Shown here piece by piece: positions 9,345 through 16,528 of a DNA stretch of 37,797 nucleotides. Every line of letters starts with the position of its first letter. The first letter of the stretch is position 1. Below the pieces are notes generated by a model. It had not been told where the DNA came from and did no database searches. It saw only the letters and a list, made by a program, of their open reading frames with translations. This DNA is from UBA2211 sp049302755 (GTDB lineage Bacteria > Patescibacteriota > Minisyncoccia > Minisyncoccales > Minisyncoccaceae): the NCBI GenBank assembly GCA_049302755.1, contig JBAQMK010000001.1, positions 1 through 37,797 of the forward strand, written 5' to 3'. The translations under genes were made by a program, and so were the position numbers.

Positions 9345-10346
9345 TTATTTTTTAGCCATTATACTTTTCTTGTATAAATCAAGATTGTCCAAAACCGCTC
9401 CGGTTCCTTTGGCCACGCAGCTCAACGGATCGTCGGCAACGAAACAAGGAACGCCGGTTGTTTTAGATAACAAAGCTGCAATATTTCTCAAACAAGCGCC
9501 TCCTCCGGCTACCACCATTCCCTTATCCATAATATCGGCTGATAATTCCGGCGGAGTTTCTCTTAATACGTTTTTAACACATTGAACTATTTCCGCCAAA
9601 GGCTCGGCAATAGCTTCGCAAATTTCATTTGAAGAAACTTTAATATTCTTCGGTAATCCGGTAATTAAATCCCTGCCTCTGATTTCAAGATATTTTGGTT
9701 CCTTTTCCGGCATCGCTGTTCCGATTTTCATTTTAATATCTTCGGCCGTCTGTTCTCCAATCGCCAAATTGTGTTTGTTTTTAATATACTCAGAAACGGC
9801 AACATCTAATTTATCTCCGGCTACCCTTAAAGACTGGGAACAAACGATTCCGCCCAAAGAAATAACTGCCACTTCAGCCGTTCCTCCTCCGATATCGATA
9901 ATTAGATGGCCCGAAGAAGAATTAATCGGTATGCCCGCTCCGATCGCTGAAAGAATCGGCTCTTTAGCCACAAAGACTTCTTTGGCTCCCGCTAAAATTC
10001 CCGCTTCAATCACCGCTCTTTTTTCAGTTGAAGTAATTCCGGCTGGAACTCCGATTAATAATTCCGGTTTAATAAACTTAAAAAATCCGGAGTTAACTTT
10101 AGAAATAAAATGTTTAATCATAGTTTGAGTAATTCTGTAGTCAGCAATCACTCCGTCTCTCAAAGGCCTAAAAACCTGAATTTCTTCGGGAGTTCTTCCA
10201 ATCATCTCTTTCGCCTCTTTACCGACGGCCAAAATTCTGTTTTCTGTGACTGAAACCGCTACCACTGATGGCTCGTTCAAAACAACTCCTTTGTCGGGAA
10301 TAAATACGAGAGAGTTTTTAGTACCTAAGTCTATTCCTATTTTCAT
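9345..10346 (-). CDS. mreB: MreB paralog (second rod-shape protein)
   Basis: A 333-residue actin-like protein: KIGIDLGTKNSLVF at the N-terminus, PSVVAVS, GRTPEEI, DIGGGTAEVAVISLGG and MVVAGGGACLRN. I chose the ATG at 10346 because the fold begins there. A longer frame to 10493 adds 49 unrelated residues that would cross the promoter, and the ATG at 10358 lies inside the -10 box. The -10 box ends 10 nt before this ATG, so the mRNA leader should be only 3-4 nt. As first gene it puts MreB production at the head of murA, holB, frr, rseP, proS and the second mreB. Confidence 0.9.
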   Translation of the reverse strand: MKIGIDLGTKNSLVFIPDKGVVLNEPSVVAVSVTENRILAVGKEAKEMIGRTPEEIQVFRPLRDGVIADYRITQTMIKHFISKVNSGFFKFIKPELLIGVPAGITSTEKRAVIEAGILAGAKEVFVAKEPILSAIGAGIPINSSSGHLIIDIGGGTAEVAVISLGGIVCSQSLRVAGDKLDVAVSEYIKNKHNLAIGEQTAEDIKMKIGTAMPEKEPKYLEIRGRDLITGLPKNIKVSSNEICEAIAEPLAEIVQCVKNVLRETPPELSADIMDKGMVVAGGGACLRNIAALLSKTTGVPCFVADDPLSCVAKGTGAVLDNLDLYKKSIMAKK

Positions 10347-10356
10347 AATATACCCC

Positions 10357-10408
10357 ATTCTAACACACCGAAACGGCAATTGGCAAGAGAGACTTTTTGA
10401 TGTATAAA
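10357..10408. promoter_or_regulatory. Divergent overlapping promoters for mreB2 operon (-) and PEGA gene (+)
   Basis: Minus strand: -35 TTGCCA (10386-10381), 18-nt spacer, -10 TAGAAT (10362-10357), ATG at 10346. Plus strand: -35 TTGGCA (10380-10385), 17-nt spacer, -10 TATAAA (10403-10408), ATG at 10417. The two -35 boxes occupy the same base pairs, so RNA polymerase probably cannot use both at once. Both start codons lie 8-10 nt after the -10, predicting nearly leaderless mRNAs. Confidence 0.65.
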
Positions 10409-10416
10409 TGAAGTAT

Positions 10417-11769
10417 ATGACAAAAAGAACACGCACAGTTTTATTCATCTTAATGGTTTTGGTCTTTGCGGTAATCGCTCCAGGAATAATCATGTATTCG
10501 CAAGGATATCGTTTTGACGTTAAAAAAATGAGGTTCCTTGAAACCGGAGGAATTTACATAAAAACGATGCCCAGTGATGCAATCGTCACCATTGATAATG
10601 ATTACAAGAATAGAACTTCCGGTTTTTCCAAAGATGTTTTAATTCAAAACTTATTACCCGAAAATCATAATATAAAAATAGAAAAAGAAAATTATTATTC
10701 TTGGGAAAAAACTTTGGAAGTGAAAGAAAAGAAAGTAACCGAAGCTAAATACATTATTCTTTTCCCCAATGAAATGCCTTTTGCTTCAATCGACAATGAT
10801 GTTAAAAATTTCTATCCTTTTCCCGACAATAATAAAATACTTTTACTAACCGTCTCTAATGAATTATTGTCTTATGATTCAGAAAAGAAAGAAACTCAGA
10901 AAATTCTTTCAAAAACTCAGACTCCTTACAACATTTCCGATATCTCCTTCTCCGCTACCGGCAAAAGAGCCCTAATTAAAACATCGACCGGCCTTCACTA
11001 CTTGTTAAATACAGAAACTTCGACTATTTCTTTAATTAAATCAATGAGCAGCAAGACTCAAAATGTTGTCTTTGATTCAAACAACGAAGGAAGTTTCTTT
11101 TACCAATCAAACAACTTGATTTATAGGATTAACGCCGACAAACAAGCCACTCCCAGATTGTTTAAAAAAGATACAGTGAGCGCTTTCGCAATTAACGGAA
11201 ACGATGTCTATTCTTTCGAGAACGGATTGCTTTATAAAGACAATATTCTTCTTAATACCAACGAAACCCTATCCAAGGAACCCTTGGAAATAAAAGGTAA
11301 GACATACGAATTAGTGGCAATGGAAAACGAAATCTTCCTAATTGAAAATAAGATAACTGTTTATTTATTCAATAAGGAAACGAAAATATTTGATAAAAAA
11401 ATCGAAGCCAAAACAGAATTAAAATACACTCCTTTCTACGAACGAATATTGTTTGCCGCCGATAACGAGCTTTGGTTACTGTTATTAAAAGAGGCCGAAA
11501 CTCCTTTCTTTGTCAAAGCTTATTCAACCGTCTTTATCTCTAGATTCTCTCAAAATATAGGAGATATTAAATGGTTAAATGGAGATTATTTTGTTTATAC
11601 CTTAAACAACAAAATTAACATCAGTGAAATAGATAATCGTGATCATATTAATTCTTTTGAACTTCCCCAATCAGGAATATCAAAAATATTTTTCAACGGA
11701 AACACCAAAAAACTATTTCTCTTAGATGAAGAAGAACTGATTGTTTCTGAAAATAAACTATTACCATAA
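10417..11769 (+). CDS. Membrane-anchored PEGA-domain protein with propeller-like C-terminus
   Basis: A 450-residue protein: a basic start (MTKRTRT), one transmembrane helix (VLFILMVLVFAVIAPGIIMY), then a PEGA-like domain around residues 40-110 (GGIYIKTMPSDAIVTIDN ... LLPENHNIKIEK). The rest is repeated beta-strand segments such as VKNFYPFPDNNKILLL, ISDISFSATGKRALIK and GDIKWLNGDYFVYTL, which look like WD40/TolB-type propeller blades. It should sit outside the cytoplasmic membrane; PEGA proteins are common on CPR cell surfaces. An upstream in-frame ATG at 10408 is part of the -10 box, so I start at 10417, giving a 1-2 nt leader. Function unknown. Confidence 0.75.
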   Translation: MTKRTRTVLFILMVLVFAVIAPGIIMYSQGYRFDVKKMRFLETGGIYIKTMPSDAIVTIDNDYKNRTSGFSKDVLIQNLLPENHNIKIEKENYYSWEKTLEVKEKKVTEAKYIILFPNEMPFASIDNDVKNFYPFPDNNKILLLTVSNELLSYDSEKKETQKILSKTQTPYNISDISFSATGKRALIKTSTGLHYLLNTETSTISLIKSMSSKTQNVVFDSNNEGSFFYQSNNLIYRINADKQATPRLFKKDTVSAFAINGNDVYSFENGLLYKDNILLNTNETLSKEPLEIKGKTYELVAMENEIFLIENKITVYLFNKETKIFDKKIEAKTELKYTPFYERILFAADNELWLLLLKEAETPFFVKAYSTVFISRFSQNIGDIKWLNGDYFVYTLNNKINISEIDNRDHINSFELPQSGISKIFFNGNTKKLFLLDEEELIVSENKLLP

Positions 11770-11770
11770 A

Positions 11771-11816
11771 AGAAAACACCCTATTAAAAATAGAATGTTA
11801 TTGGTGTTTTTCTTTT
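11771..11816. terminator. Bidirectional terminator between convergent PEGA and Nudix-like genes
   Basis: AGAAAACACC pairs with GGTGTTTTTCT, followed by TTTT on the plus strand and by TTTTCTT on the minus strand. The inner segment also folds (CTATT/AATAG). It overlaps the last codon region of the minus-strand gene. Confidence 0.7.
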
Positions 11817-12310
11817 AACAGCTTTATCGCCGTCGGCCTGAAATTTTTTCCAGGACAATCGCGGCTTACAAAAGCTCGTAAAATAAGAAGTTCTTGGCAT
11901 CTGTCAATTCTGCCTTTCTTGATGAGCCTTTTGAGTTGGTCGACATTACAGAATCTGGCATCCTTGCTAACCACTTGGCAAGAATCGATTTCTCCGACAA
12001 TGACTGCCGAAAATTCCTGTTCACGACCGAAATCATAAGTCTCATAAGTTGCCGGTATCGGCTGGGTTTCTTGCTCGATGAAATAGGCAGCCAAGCCCGT
12101 CTGGATGGGAATTTTCTTAATCAAGAAATCTCTTTTCCATCTTTCATCGGACGATTTGGAAATATCTTCCCAGGAAACCTGTCCGCCGGGTAATCCAACT
12201 TTTAAGCCGGACTTAATCAACAAAACCTTACCGGTTTTTCTTTCAAAGAAAACCGCATAAAGAAATTTGTTCAATCTCAACGCTTTCTTCATCATGAAAT
12301 CACCTACCAT
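11798..12310 (-). CDS. Nudix-fold protein with degenerate catalytic box
   Basis: A 170-residue protein whose opening (FLYAVFFERKTGKVLLIKSG, then GLPGGQVSWED) fits a Nudix domain. The following RDFLIKKIPIQTGL aligns with the REUxEExGU half of the Nudix box. The box is about 10 residues too long, and the two metal-binding glutamates are replaced (I and K), so ordinary Nudix pyrophosphohydrolase activity looks unlikely. The start is uncertain: the ATG at 12310 has GAGG only 3 nt away, while the ATG at 12295 has AGGTGA at a better distance. It is a single-gene unit with its own promoter and a structured leader, ending at a shared terminator. Confidence 0.55.
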   Translation of the reverse strand: MVGDFMMKKALRLNKFLYAVFFERKTGKVLLIKSGLKVGLPGGQVSWEDISKSSDERWKRDFLIKKIPIQTGLAAYFIEQETQPIPATYETYDFGREQEFSAVIVGEIDSCQVVSKDARFCNVDQLKRLIKKGRIDRCQELLILRAFVSRDCPGKNFRPTAIKLLKEKHQ

Positions 12311-12325
12311 AATCCTCAGTTTTTC

Positions 12326-12406
12326 AAAAATCTCATATCACGATACGAGACTAACTCCTTTGGAGTTAACTGGCTAAAGTTTAATTCCGATATGTCTTTT
12401 TGTCAA
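12326..12406 (-). promoter_or_regulatory. Promoter and two-hairpin leader of the Nudix-like gene
   Basis: The promoter is TTGACA (12406-12401), a 17-nt spacer, TAAACT (12383-12378). The leader contains a perfect 7-bp hairpin TAACTCC/GGAGTTA (12368-12352). A second hairpin follows (12350-12331; 9 pairs with one G-U), directly followed by TTTTT (12330-12326). The second hairpin plus T-run looks like an intrinsic terminator placed before the gene, so it is a candidate attenuator. Confidence 0.55.
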
Positions 12407-12410
12407 ACAG

Positions 12411-12436
12411 AAAACCAGAGCTTTCGCTCTGGCTTT
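12411..12436 (-). terminator. Intrinsic terminator of the infA-rpsI operon
   Basis: The minus strand has stem CCAGAG/CTCTGG with a CGAAAG loop (12432-12415) followed by TTTT, 10 nt after the rpsI stop codon. The next promoter starts only 5 nt further on. Confidence 0.8.
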
Positions 12437-12441
12437 GAATA

Positions 12442-13050
12442 TTAACGTTTACTCCATTGTGGTGCTCTTCTCGCTCTTCTCAAGCCTGGTTTCTTTCTTT
12501 CCTTCATTCTCGGATCTCTGGTTAAGAATCCAGCCTTTCTCAATCTCTTTCTGTAATCAGGATTAAAGATTACCAAGGCTCTGGCAATACCGTGCCTTAC
12601 AGCCTCAGCTTGGGCGTTTACACCCCCTCCTTTGACCATAGCTGTAACTTTGAACCTATCCAATGACTTCATCTTGTCTAATGAAGATAAAGCGGTTGAT
12701 TGCAATACTTTAGTCGGGAAGTATTTGGTAAAGTCCATATTATTGACTTCCATTCCCTTGTCTCCCTTGGTGTATAGTCTCACTCTAGCAATAGCCGTCT
12801 TTCTTCTTCCGGTAGCTTCAAAATACTTATCTCCTAAATTTTTAAAATCATCTTCGTTTACAACAAAATCATCATCGTCATCAACTCTGATCGGCAAACC
12901 GAAATCAACATTTTCAATCTTTGTTTCCGCCTTTACCTCCTTTACTTCTTCTATAACCTCGGCAACCTTCTTTTTGGTTTCCTTTTTAACAGGAGAAACT
13001 TTCTTTTCTTTTTTCTCTGCCGGTTTTTTTGTTGTTTTTTTCTCAGCCAT
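12442..13050 (-). CDS. rpsI: Ribosomal protein S9 with long charged N-terminal extension
   Basis: The C-terminal 130 residues are S9: YFEATGRRKTAIARVRLY, KGGGVNAQAEAVRHGIARAL and the basic tail ending RRAPQWSKR, which reaches tRNA at the P site. About 70 residues are added at the N-terminus: a Lys/Glu-rich segment and then an acidic run (VDDDDDFVVNEDDF). I start at the ATG at 13050; an upstream TTG at 13062 would overlap the rplM stop. Last gene of the operon, followed by a terminator. No Shine-Dalgarno sequence. Confidence 0.93.
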   Translation of the reverse strand: MAEKKTTKKPAEKKEKKVSPVKKETKKKVAEVIEEVKEVKAETKIENVDFGLPIRVDDDDDFVVNEDDFKNLGDKYFEATGRRKTAIARVRLYTKGDKGMEVNNMDFTKYFPTKVLQSTALSSLDKMKSLDRFKVTAMVKGGGVNAQAEAVRHGIARALVIFNPDYRKRLRKAGFLTRDPRMKERKKPGLRRARRAPQWSKR

Positions 13051-13054
13051 ATGA

Positions 13055-13420
13055 TTATTCAAACTTTAATCTCTTTAAGTGTTTTGCTCTTAATCTGTTC
13101 TTTGGTAACATTCCGTTAACAGCGAATTTGATAAGCTGTCCAGGATTCTTTTTAAATATCACATTCATTGGAGTGTGCTTGTCGTTTCCAAGATATCCGG
13201 TGTGTCTGAAATATGTTTCATCCTCCATCTTGTTTCCGGTAACTTTTATTTTGTCGGCATTAGAAATAATAACAACATTATTAGGCTCTTTGTTGGGAGC
13301 ATAAGAAGTGCTTTTCTTTCCCTGCAAGATAGCACAAATATCAGTCGCAAGTCTTCCTAAAACCTTGCCTGTTGCATCAATCTTTATCGTTTCTTTTGCT
13401 GTTGTGATTGCTTTTTTCAT
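13055..13420 (-). CDS. rplM: Ribosomal protein L13
   Basis: A 121-residue L13: IDATGKVLGRLATDICAILQGK, YAPNKEPNNVVIISNADKIKVTG, RHTGYLGN and NGMLPKNRLRAKHLKRLKFE. It is about 20 residues shorter than E. coli L13 because the C-terminal tail is missing. It binds 23S domain II/VI early in 50S assembly. rplM-rpsI is a common bacterial pair, here joined to the alpha operon. Confidence 0.95.
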   Translation of the reverse strand: MKKAITTAKETIKIDATGKVLGRLATDICAILQGKKSTSYAPNKEPNNVVIISNADKIKVTGNKMEDETYFRHTGYLGNDKHTPMNVIFKKNPGQLIKFAVNGMLPKNRLRAKHLKRLKFE

Positions 13421-13424
13421 ATTC

Positions 13425-13772
13425 TTAAACTAATTGAATCATTGCCATTTTAGAACTGTCTGATTTTCTCTGTCCCATTTTTGTTATTCTGACATAACCT
13501 CCTTTTCTGTCCTTATATCTGACTCCCAATTCATCCATCAATTTCTTAACCGCCTTAGGAGTAAAAGAAGTGGCTAAATACCTGCGAGCAGCCATATCTC
13601 CTTTCTTGGCTCTGGTTATTTTTCTTTGTACAAAAGGAGAAAGCTCTTTGGCTTTAGCTTCAGTAGTGGTAATCTTTTCTTTTAAAATCAAAGATGTAGC
13701 CAAAGTCTTCAACAATGCATGTCTCTGATCTCTTTCTCTATGTAATCTTCTGCCTTTCTGTATTTTTTTCAT
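13425..13772 (-). CDS. rplQ: Ribosomal protein L17
   Basis: A 115-residue L17 with the typical HRERDQRHALLKTLATSLI start, ITTTEAKAKELSPFVQ and the central RRYLATSF, ending YVRITKMGQRKSDSSKMAMIQL. L17 lies near the polypeptide exit tunnel. It begins 1 nt after rpoA ends, the usual gene order. No Shine-Dalgarno sequence (AAGAAAAGTAAT before ATG). Confidence 0.96.
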   Translation of the reverse strand: MKKIQKGRRLHRERDQRHALLKTLATSLILKEKITTTEAKAKELSPFVQRKITRAKKGDMAARRYLATSFTPKAVKKLMDELGVRYKDRKGGYVRITKMGQRKSDSSKMAMIQLV

Positions 13773-13773
13773 A

Positions 13774-14538
13774 TTACTTTTCTTTCTTTTTGGTTGTCTT
13801 TTTTGCTACTTTCTTTTTTGGCTCAATTGCTTCTTCTTCGGCAACAGCTTCCGCCTTTATTCCTCCCATCTGCTCGGCCATAAAACCGAATTGAGCTAAA
13901 AGAGTTTCTAAAGATTCGGCAAAAGCTTCTTCCGGTTTGATTGTTCCGTCGGTTTCAATTTCCAAAGAAATCTTATCAAAGTCAGTTCTATTTCCGACTC
14001 TCATGTTCTCAACAACATAGTTAGCTTTCTTAATCGGAGTGAAAATTGCATCCATTCCGATGACACCGATGTCTTTCTTTGTTTCTTTGTCTTCAAAAAC
14101 ATAACCGACTCCTTTTTCAATCTTGATTTCGATTTCCAATTCTGTATTCTTATCAGTTATTGTCGCAATATGCAAGTCCGGGTTGGCTAATTTCAAGTCA
14201 GCCGGGCATTCAAAATCCTTTCCCAAAGCTTCCTTCTCCCCTTTAATCTTCAAAGTTGCCAATTGAGGTTCATCGGTAAACAATTTAAATCTTAACTGTT
14301 TGATATTCATTAAGATATGCAAAACATCTTCCTTTACTCCAGAAATAGTAGCAAACTCATGAGGAGCATTTTTAATCTTCACCTCGGTTACGGCAGCACC
14401 ATTTAGAGATGACAAAAGAACTCTCCTGATGGCATTGCCGAGAGTAATTCCGTAGCCAGGATAAAGCGACTCTATTTCGAAAATAGTGTTGTTGTCGCTC
14501 ACCTTTTTTGTTTTAATTGAAGTTGGCAATGGAATCAT
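13774..14538 (-). CDS. rpoA: RNA polymerase alpha subunit lacking the C-terminal domain
   Basis: A 254-residue alpha subunit. The N-terminal dimerisation and assembly domain is complete: SLYPGYGITLGNAIRRVLLSS, GVKEDVLHILMNIK, VGVIGMDAIFTP-like segment, NYVVENMRVGNRTDFDKI and TDGTIKPEEAFAESLETL. Normal alpha has a further helix-hairpin-helix C-terminal domain (about 80 residues) that contacts UP elements and activators. Here the chain instead ends in a Lys/Glu-rich tail (EPKKKVAKKTTKKKEK). The stop codon is followed immediately by rplQ, so there is no room for a broken C-terminal domain in another frame. Confidence 0.95.
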   Translation of the reverse strand: MIPLPTSIKTKKVSDNNTIFEIESLYPGYGITLGNAIRRVLLSSLNGAAVTEVKIKNAPHEFATISGVKEDVLHILMNIKQLRFKLFTDEPQLATLKIKGEKEALGKDFECPADLKLANPDLHIATITDKNTELEIEIKIEKGVGYVFEDKETKKDIGVIGMDAIFTPIKKANYVVENMRVGNRTDFDKISLEIETDGTIKPEEAFAESLETLLAQFGFMAEQMGGIKAEAVAEEEAIEPKKKVAKKTTKKKEK

Positions 14539-14566
14539 ATGTTTTAGTTATGATATATTTATTTTA

Positions 14567-15196
14567 TTACCTTGAATAGTGTTCAAAGATTGTTGAAACC
14601 TCAGATGGTAATTGTACATCTTCTGGTGTCGGGAATCTCATAATTTTACCTTCGATTTTGCTACCGTCAAAGCTTAACCATTTTGGCAAGCTGTATTTTT
14701 TCATCGCTTCTGGTATTCCTTTCAAAGCTTCTCTGTTTTTTGAACCTTCTCTGATTGAAATAGTGTCTCCGACACTTGTTCTGTATGAAGGAATATCAAT
14801 TTTTCTTCCATTGATTAAAATATGTCCGTGACTAACAAGCAATCTGGCTTGACCACGAGACTTAGCCCAACCCATTCTGAAAACAATATTATCGATTCTG
14901 CTTTCCAATTTGGCAATCAATTGAGAAGCAATATCAACTCCGGAAGCTCTGTTATCCATAACTTCGAATACATAATCTCTGAATTGTGATTCGGAAATAT
15001 TGTACCACTTCTTCACCTTCTGCTTCTCTCTCATTTCACGGCCGAACTCAGTCAAATTAGACCTTCTTTTCTTGGCCTTCTGTCCCGGTGCAAACGGACG
15101 CTTAATCATTGCACATTTAGAACCCAAACATTTCTCTCCTTTTAAGAAAAGTTTGTCTCCTAACCTTCTACAAATTTTACACTTTGCTTGTTTCAT
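14567..15196 (-). CDS. rpsD: Ribosomal protein S4, zinc-binding form
   Basis: A 209-residue S4 with an N-terminal four-cysteine zinc site (C6, C9, C23, C28), the basic RPFAPGQ linker, and an S4 RNA-binding domain (ESRIDNIVFRMGWAKSRGQARLLVSHGHILINGRKIDIPSYRTSVGD). S4 nucleates 30S assembly on the 16S five-way junction. In many bacteria S4 represses this operon by binding its leader. No Shine-Dalgarno sequence. Confidence 0.96.
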   Translation of the reverse strand: MKQAKCKICRRLGDKLFLKGEKCLGSKCAMIKRPFAPGQKAKKRRSNLTEFGREMREKQKVKKWYNISESQFRDYVFEVMDNRASGVDIASQLIAKLESRIDNIVFRMGWAKSRGQARLLVSHGHILINGRKIDIPSYRTSVGDTISIREGSKNREALKGIPEAMKKYSLPKWLSFDGSKIEGKIMRFPTPEDVQLPSEVSTIFEHYSR

Positions 15197-15210
15197 AAAT
15201 ATATTAAAGA

Positions 15211-15663
15211 TTATAACCTTCTGGGTTTCTTAGGCTTGCAACCGTTGTGTGGAACTGGAGTAACATCTTTGATTGAATTAATCTCGAATCCCTGATTGGC
15301 GATTGATCTCAATGCCGATTCTCTTCCTGAACCAATACCCTTTACCACGACCTGAATCTTTCTGATTCCCATCTTCTCAGCAATTGCACCGATAGTTTCA
15401 GAAATTTTTGAAGCGGCGAAAGGAGTTGATTTCTTACTTCCCTTAAAACCAATCTTTCCGGCTGACTTTGAGGCTAAAACATTGCCCATAGTGTCAGTTA
15501 AAGTCATGATTGTATTGTTGTATGAACTGAAGATATACATCTTTCCTTCTCTGGTGGCCGCAGCTTTAGAAACCTTAGGCTCTTTGCTTAAAGTCTTCTC
15601 TAACTGTTCACCCTCTTTGATCATTTCTTCTTCAGTTTTTTGTATGACGTGTTTTTTACCCAT
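15211..15663 (-). CDS. rpsK: Ribosomal protein S11
   Basis: A 150-residue S11. The core has IFSSYNNTIMTLTDTMGNVLASKSAGKIGFKGSKKSTPFAA, IQVVVKGIGSGRESALR and the C-terminal TPVPHNGCKPKKPRRL. About 30 charged residues precede the core, longer than usual. S11 forms part of the 30S platform next to the 3' end of 16S rRNA, which is of interest because that end is unusual in this genome. Confidence 0.95.
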   Translation of the reverse strand: MGKKHVIQKTEEEMIKEGEQLEKTLSKEPKVSKAAATREGKMYIFSSYNNTIMTLTDTMGNVLASKSAGKIGFKGSKKSTPFAASKISETIGAIAEKMGIRKIQVVVKGIGSGRESALRSIANQGFEINSIKDVTPVPHNGCKPKKPRRL

Positions 15664-15676
15664 AGTATATTAAATT

Positions 15677-16066
15677 CTATTTAGGTCCCGGGGCAGCCTT
15701 TCTTCCTGAACCGACTGTCTTCCTGACATTGTGTCTTACTGTTCTGTTATTGATTCTGGTTGTCTGTCCTCTTACCGGCAAACCTTTGGCATGCCTCATT
15801 CCTCTCCATGAACCAATATCTCTTAATCTTTTAATGTTCATCATCACGTCTCTCTTCAAATCTCCTTCTACTCGGTAATTCTTTTCAATGTATTGCTTTA
15901 ACAAACTGATATCGTCCTGAGTTAAATCCTTGGCTTTCTTGTTTAAAGGAATATTGCAATCAGTTAAAATCTTTTTAGCTAAAGATGGTCCTATTCCGTA
16001 AATGTAAGATAATCCGACTTCTATTATTTTTTCGTCTGGAATGTTAATTCCGATAATTCTTGCCAT
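15677..16066 (-). CDS. rpsM: Ribosomal protein S13
   Basis: A 129-residue S13: MARIIGINIPDEK, LSYIYGIGPSLAKKIL, the helix region RLRDIGSWRGMRHAKGLPVRGQTTRINNRTVRH and a basic tail. It lies at the 30S head and contacts the 50S and P-site tRNA. It is 12 nt after rpmJ. No Shine-Dalgarno sequence (AATTAAACACACT before ATG). Confidence 0.96.
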   Translation of the reverse strand: MARIIGINIPDEKIIEVGLSYIYGIGPSLAKKILTDCNIPLNKKAKDLTQDDISLLKQYIEKNYRVEGDLKRDVMMNIKRLRDIGSWRGMRHAKGLPVRGQTTRINNRTVRHNVRKTVGSGRKAAPGPK

Positions 16067-16077
16067 AGTGTGTTTAA

Positions 16078-16197
16078 TTATGCACCTTGTCTTTGTTTGT
16101 GTTTAGCATTCTTTTTGCAAATAACATAAACGCGTCCTTCTCTGCGGACGATTTTACAATCTTTACAAATTTTCTTAATTGATGGCTTTACCTTCAT
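16078..16197 (-). CDS. rpmJ: Ribosomal protein L36
   Basis: A 39-residue protein read directly from the minus strand. It starts MKVKPSIKKICKDC and continues KIVRREGRVYVICKKN, ending HKQRQGA. The zinc ligands are C11, C14, C27 and H33, the C-x2-C-x12-C-x5-H pattern of L36. It lies between infA (1 nt away) and rpsM, its standard place. The leader is AGAAAAAAATAAC, with no Shine-Dalgarno sequence. Confidence 0.95.
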   Translation of the reverse strand: MKVKPSIKKICKDCKIVRREGRVYVICKKNAKHKQRQGA

Positions 16198-16198
16198 G

Positions 16199-16423
16199 TT
16201 ATTTTTTTCTGAATATTATTCTCCCCCTTCTTGCGTCGTAGGGAGTCATTTCCACGGTGACTTTATCACCTGGTAAAATCCTGATTTTAAAGACTCTTAA
16301 TTTGCCTGCCAAATGCGCCAATACTTCAGACTGGTCGTCATCTAGTCGCACCTTAAAAAAGCCGTCAGGCAAGCTCTCTGATACAACTCCTTCTTTTTTA
16401 ATCTTGTCGTCTTGTTTTACCAT
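16199..16423 (-). CDS. infA: Translation initiation factor IF-1
   Basis: A 74-residue OB-fold protein: EGVVSESLPDGFFKVRLDD, VLAHLAGKLRVFKIRILPGDKVTVEMTPYD and the RGRIIFRKK end. IF-1 binds the 30S A site during initiation. It is first in the ribosomal operon. The N-terminus lines up with the family, so the start is reliable. Its ATG lies 15 nt after the -10 box, so the mRNA 5' leader should be about 8 nt with no Shine-Dalgarno sequence. Confidence 0.96.
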   Translation of the reverse strand: MVKQDDKIKKEGVVSESLPDGFFKVRLDDDQSEVLAHLAGKLRVFKIRILPGDKVTVEMTPYDARRGRIIFRKK

Positions 16424-16437
16424 TTGAAAGATAATAA

Positions 16438-16494
16438 GACAATAGCAAAACTTTCGCTTTTGGTCAAGAGATACAAGCGTTTTTGGCTATTATC
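16438..16494 (-). promoter_or_regulatory. Promoter of the infA operon within a long inverted repeat
   Basis: The promoter is TTGACC (16467-16462), a 17-nt spacer and extended -10 TGC-TATTGT (16444-16439). The promoter is enclosed by an imperfect inverted repeat. On the plus strand GACAATAGC (16438-16446) faces GCTATTATC (16486-16494), with further inner pairing of AAAAC..GCTT and AAGCGTTTT. It could be an operator or a readthrough-RNA hairpin from the upstream alaS unit. Confidence 0.6.
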
Positions 16495-16528
16495 TACTTT
16501 TTACCACGATTTATTATTTGTGTAAATA

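Noticed and set aside
9031..9585. 184-codon plus-strand frame opposite murA and mreB2
   Set aside because: Both minus-strand genes are well conserved, so this is a shadow.
10408..10416. ATG at 10408 as start of the PEGA protein
   Set aside because: It overlaps the -10 TATAAA; the in-frame ATG at 10417 follows the predicted transcription start.
10347..10493. 49-residue N-terminal extension of the MreB paralog
   Set aside because: The extension has no similarity to MreB and would cross both divergent promoters.
13051..13062. TTG start for rpsI adding four residues
   Set aside because: It overlaps the rplM stop and the ATG at 13050 is more usual.
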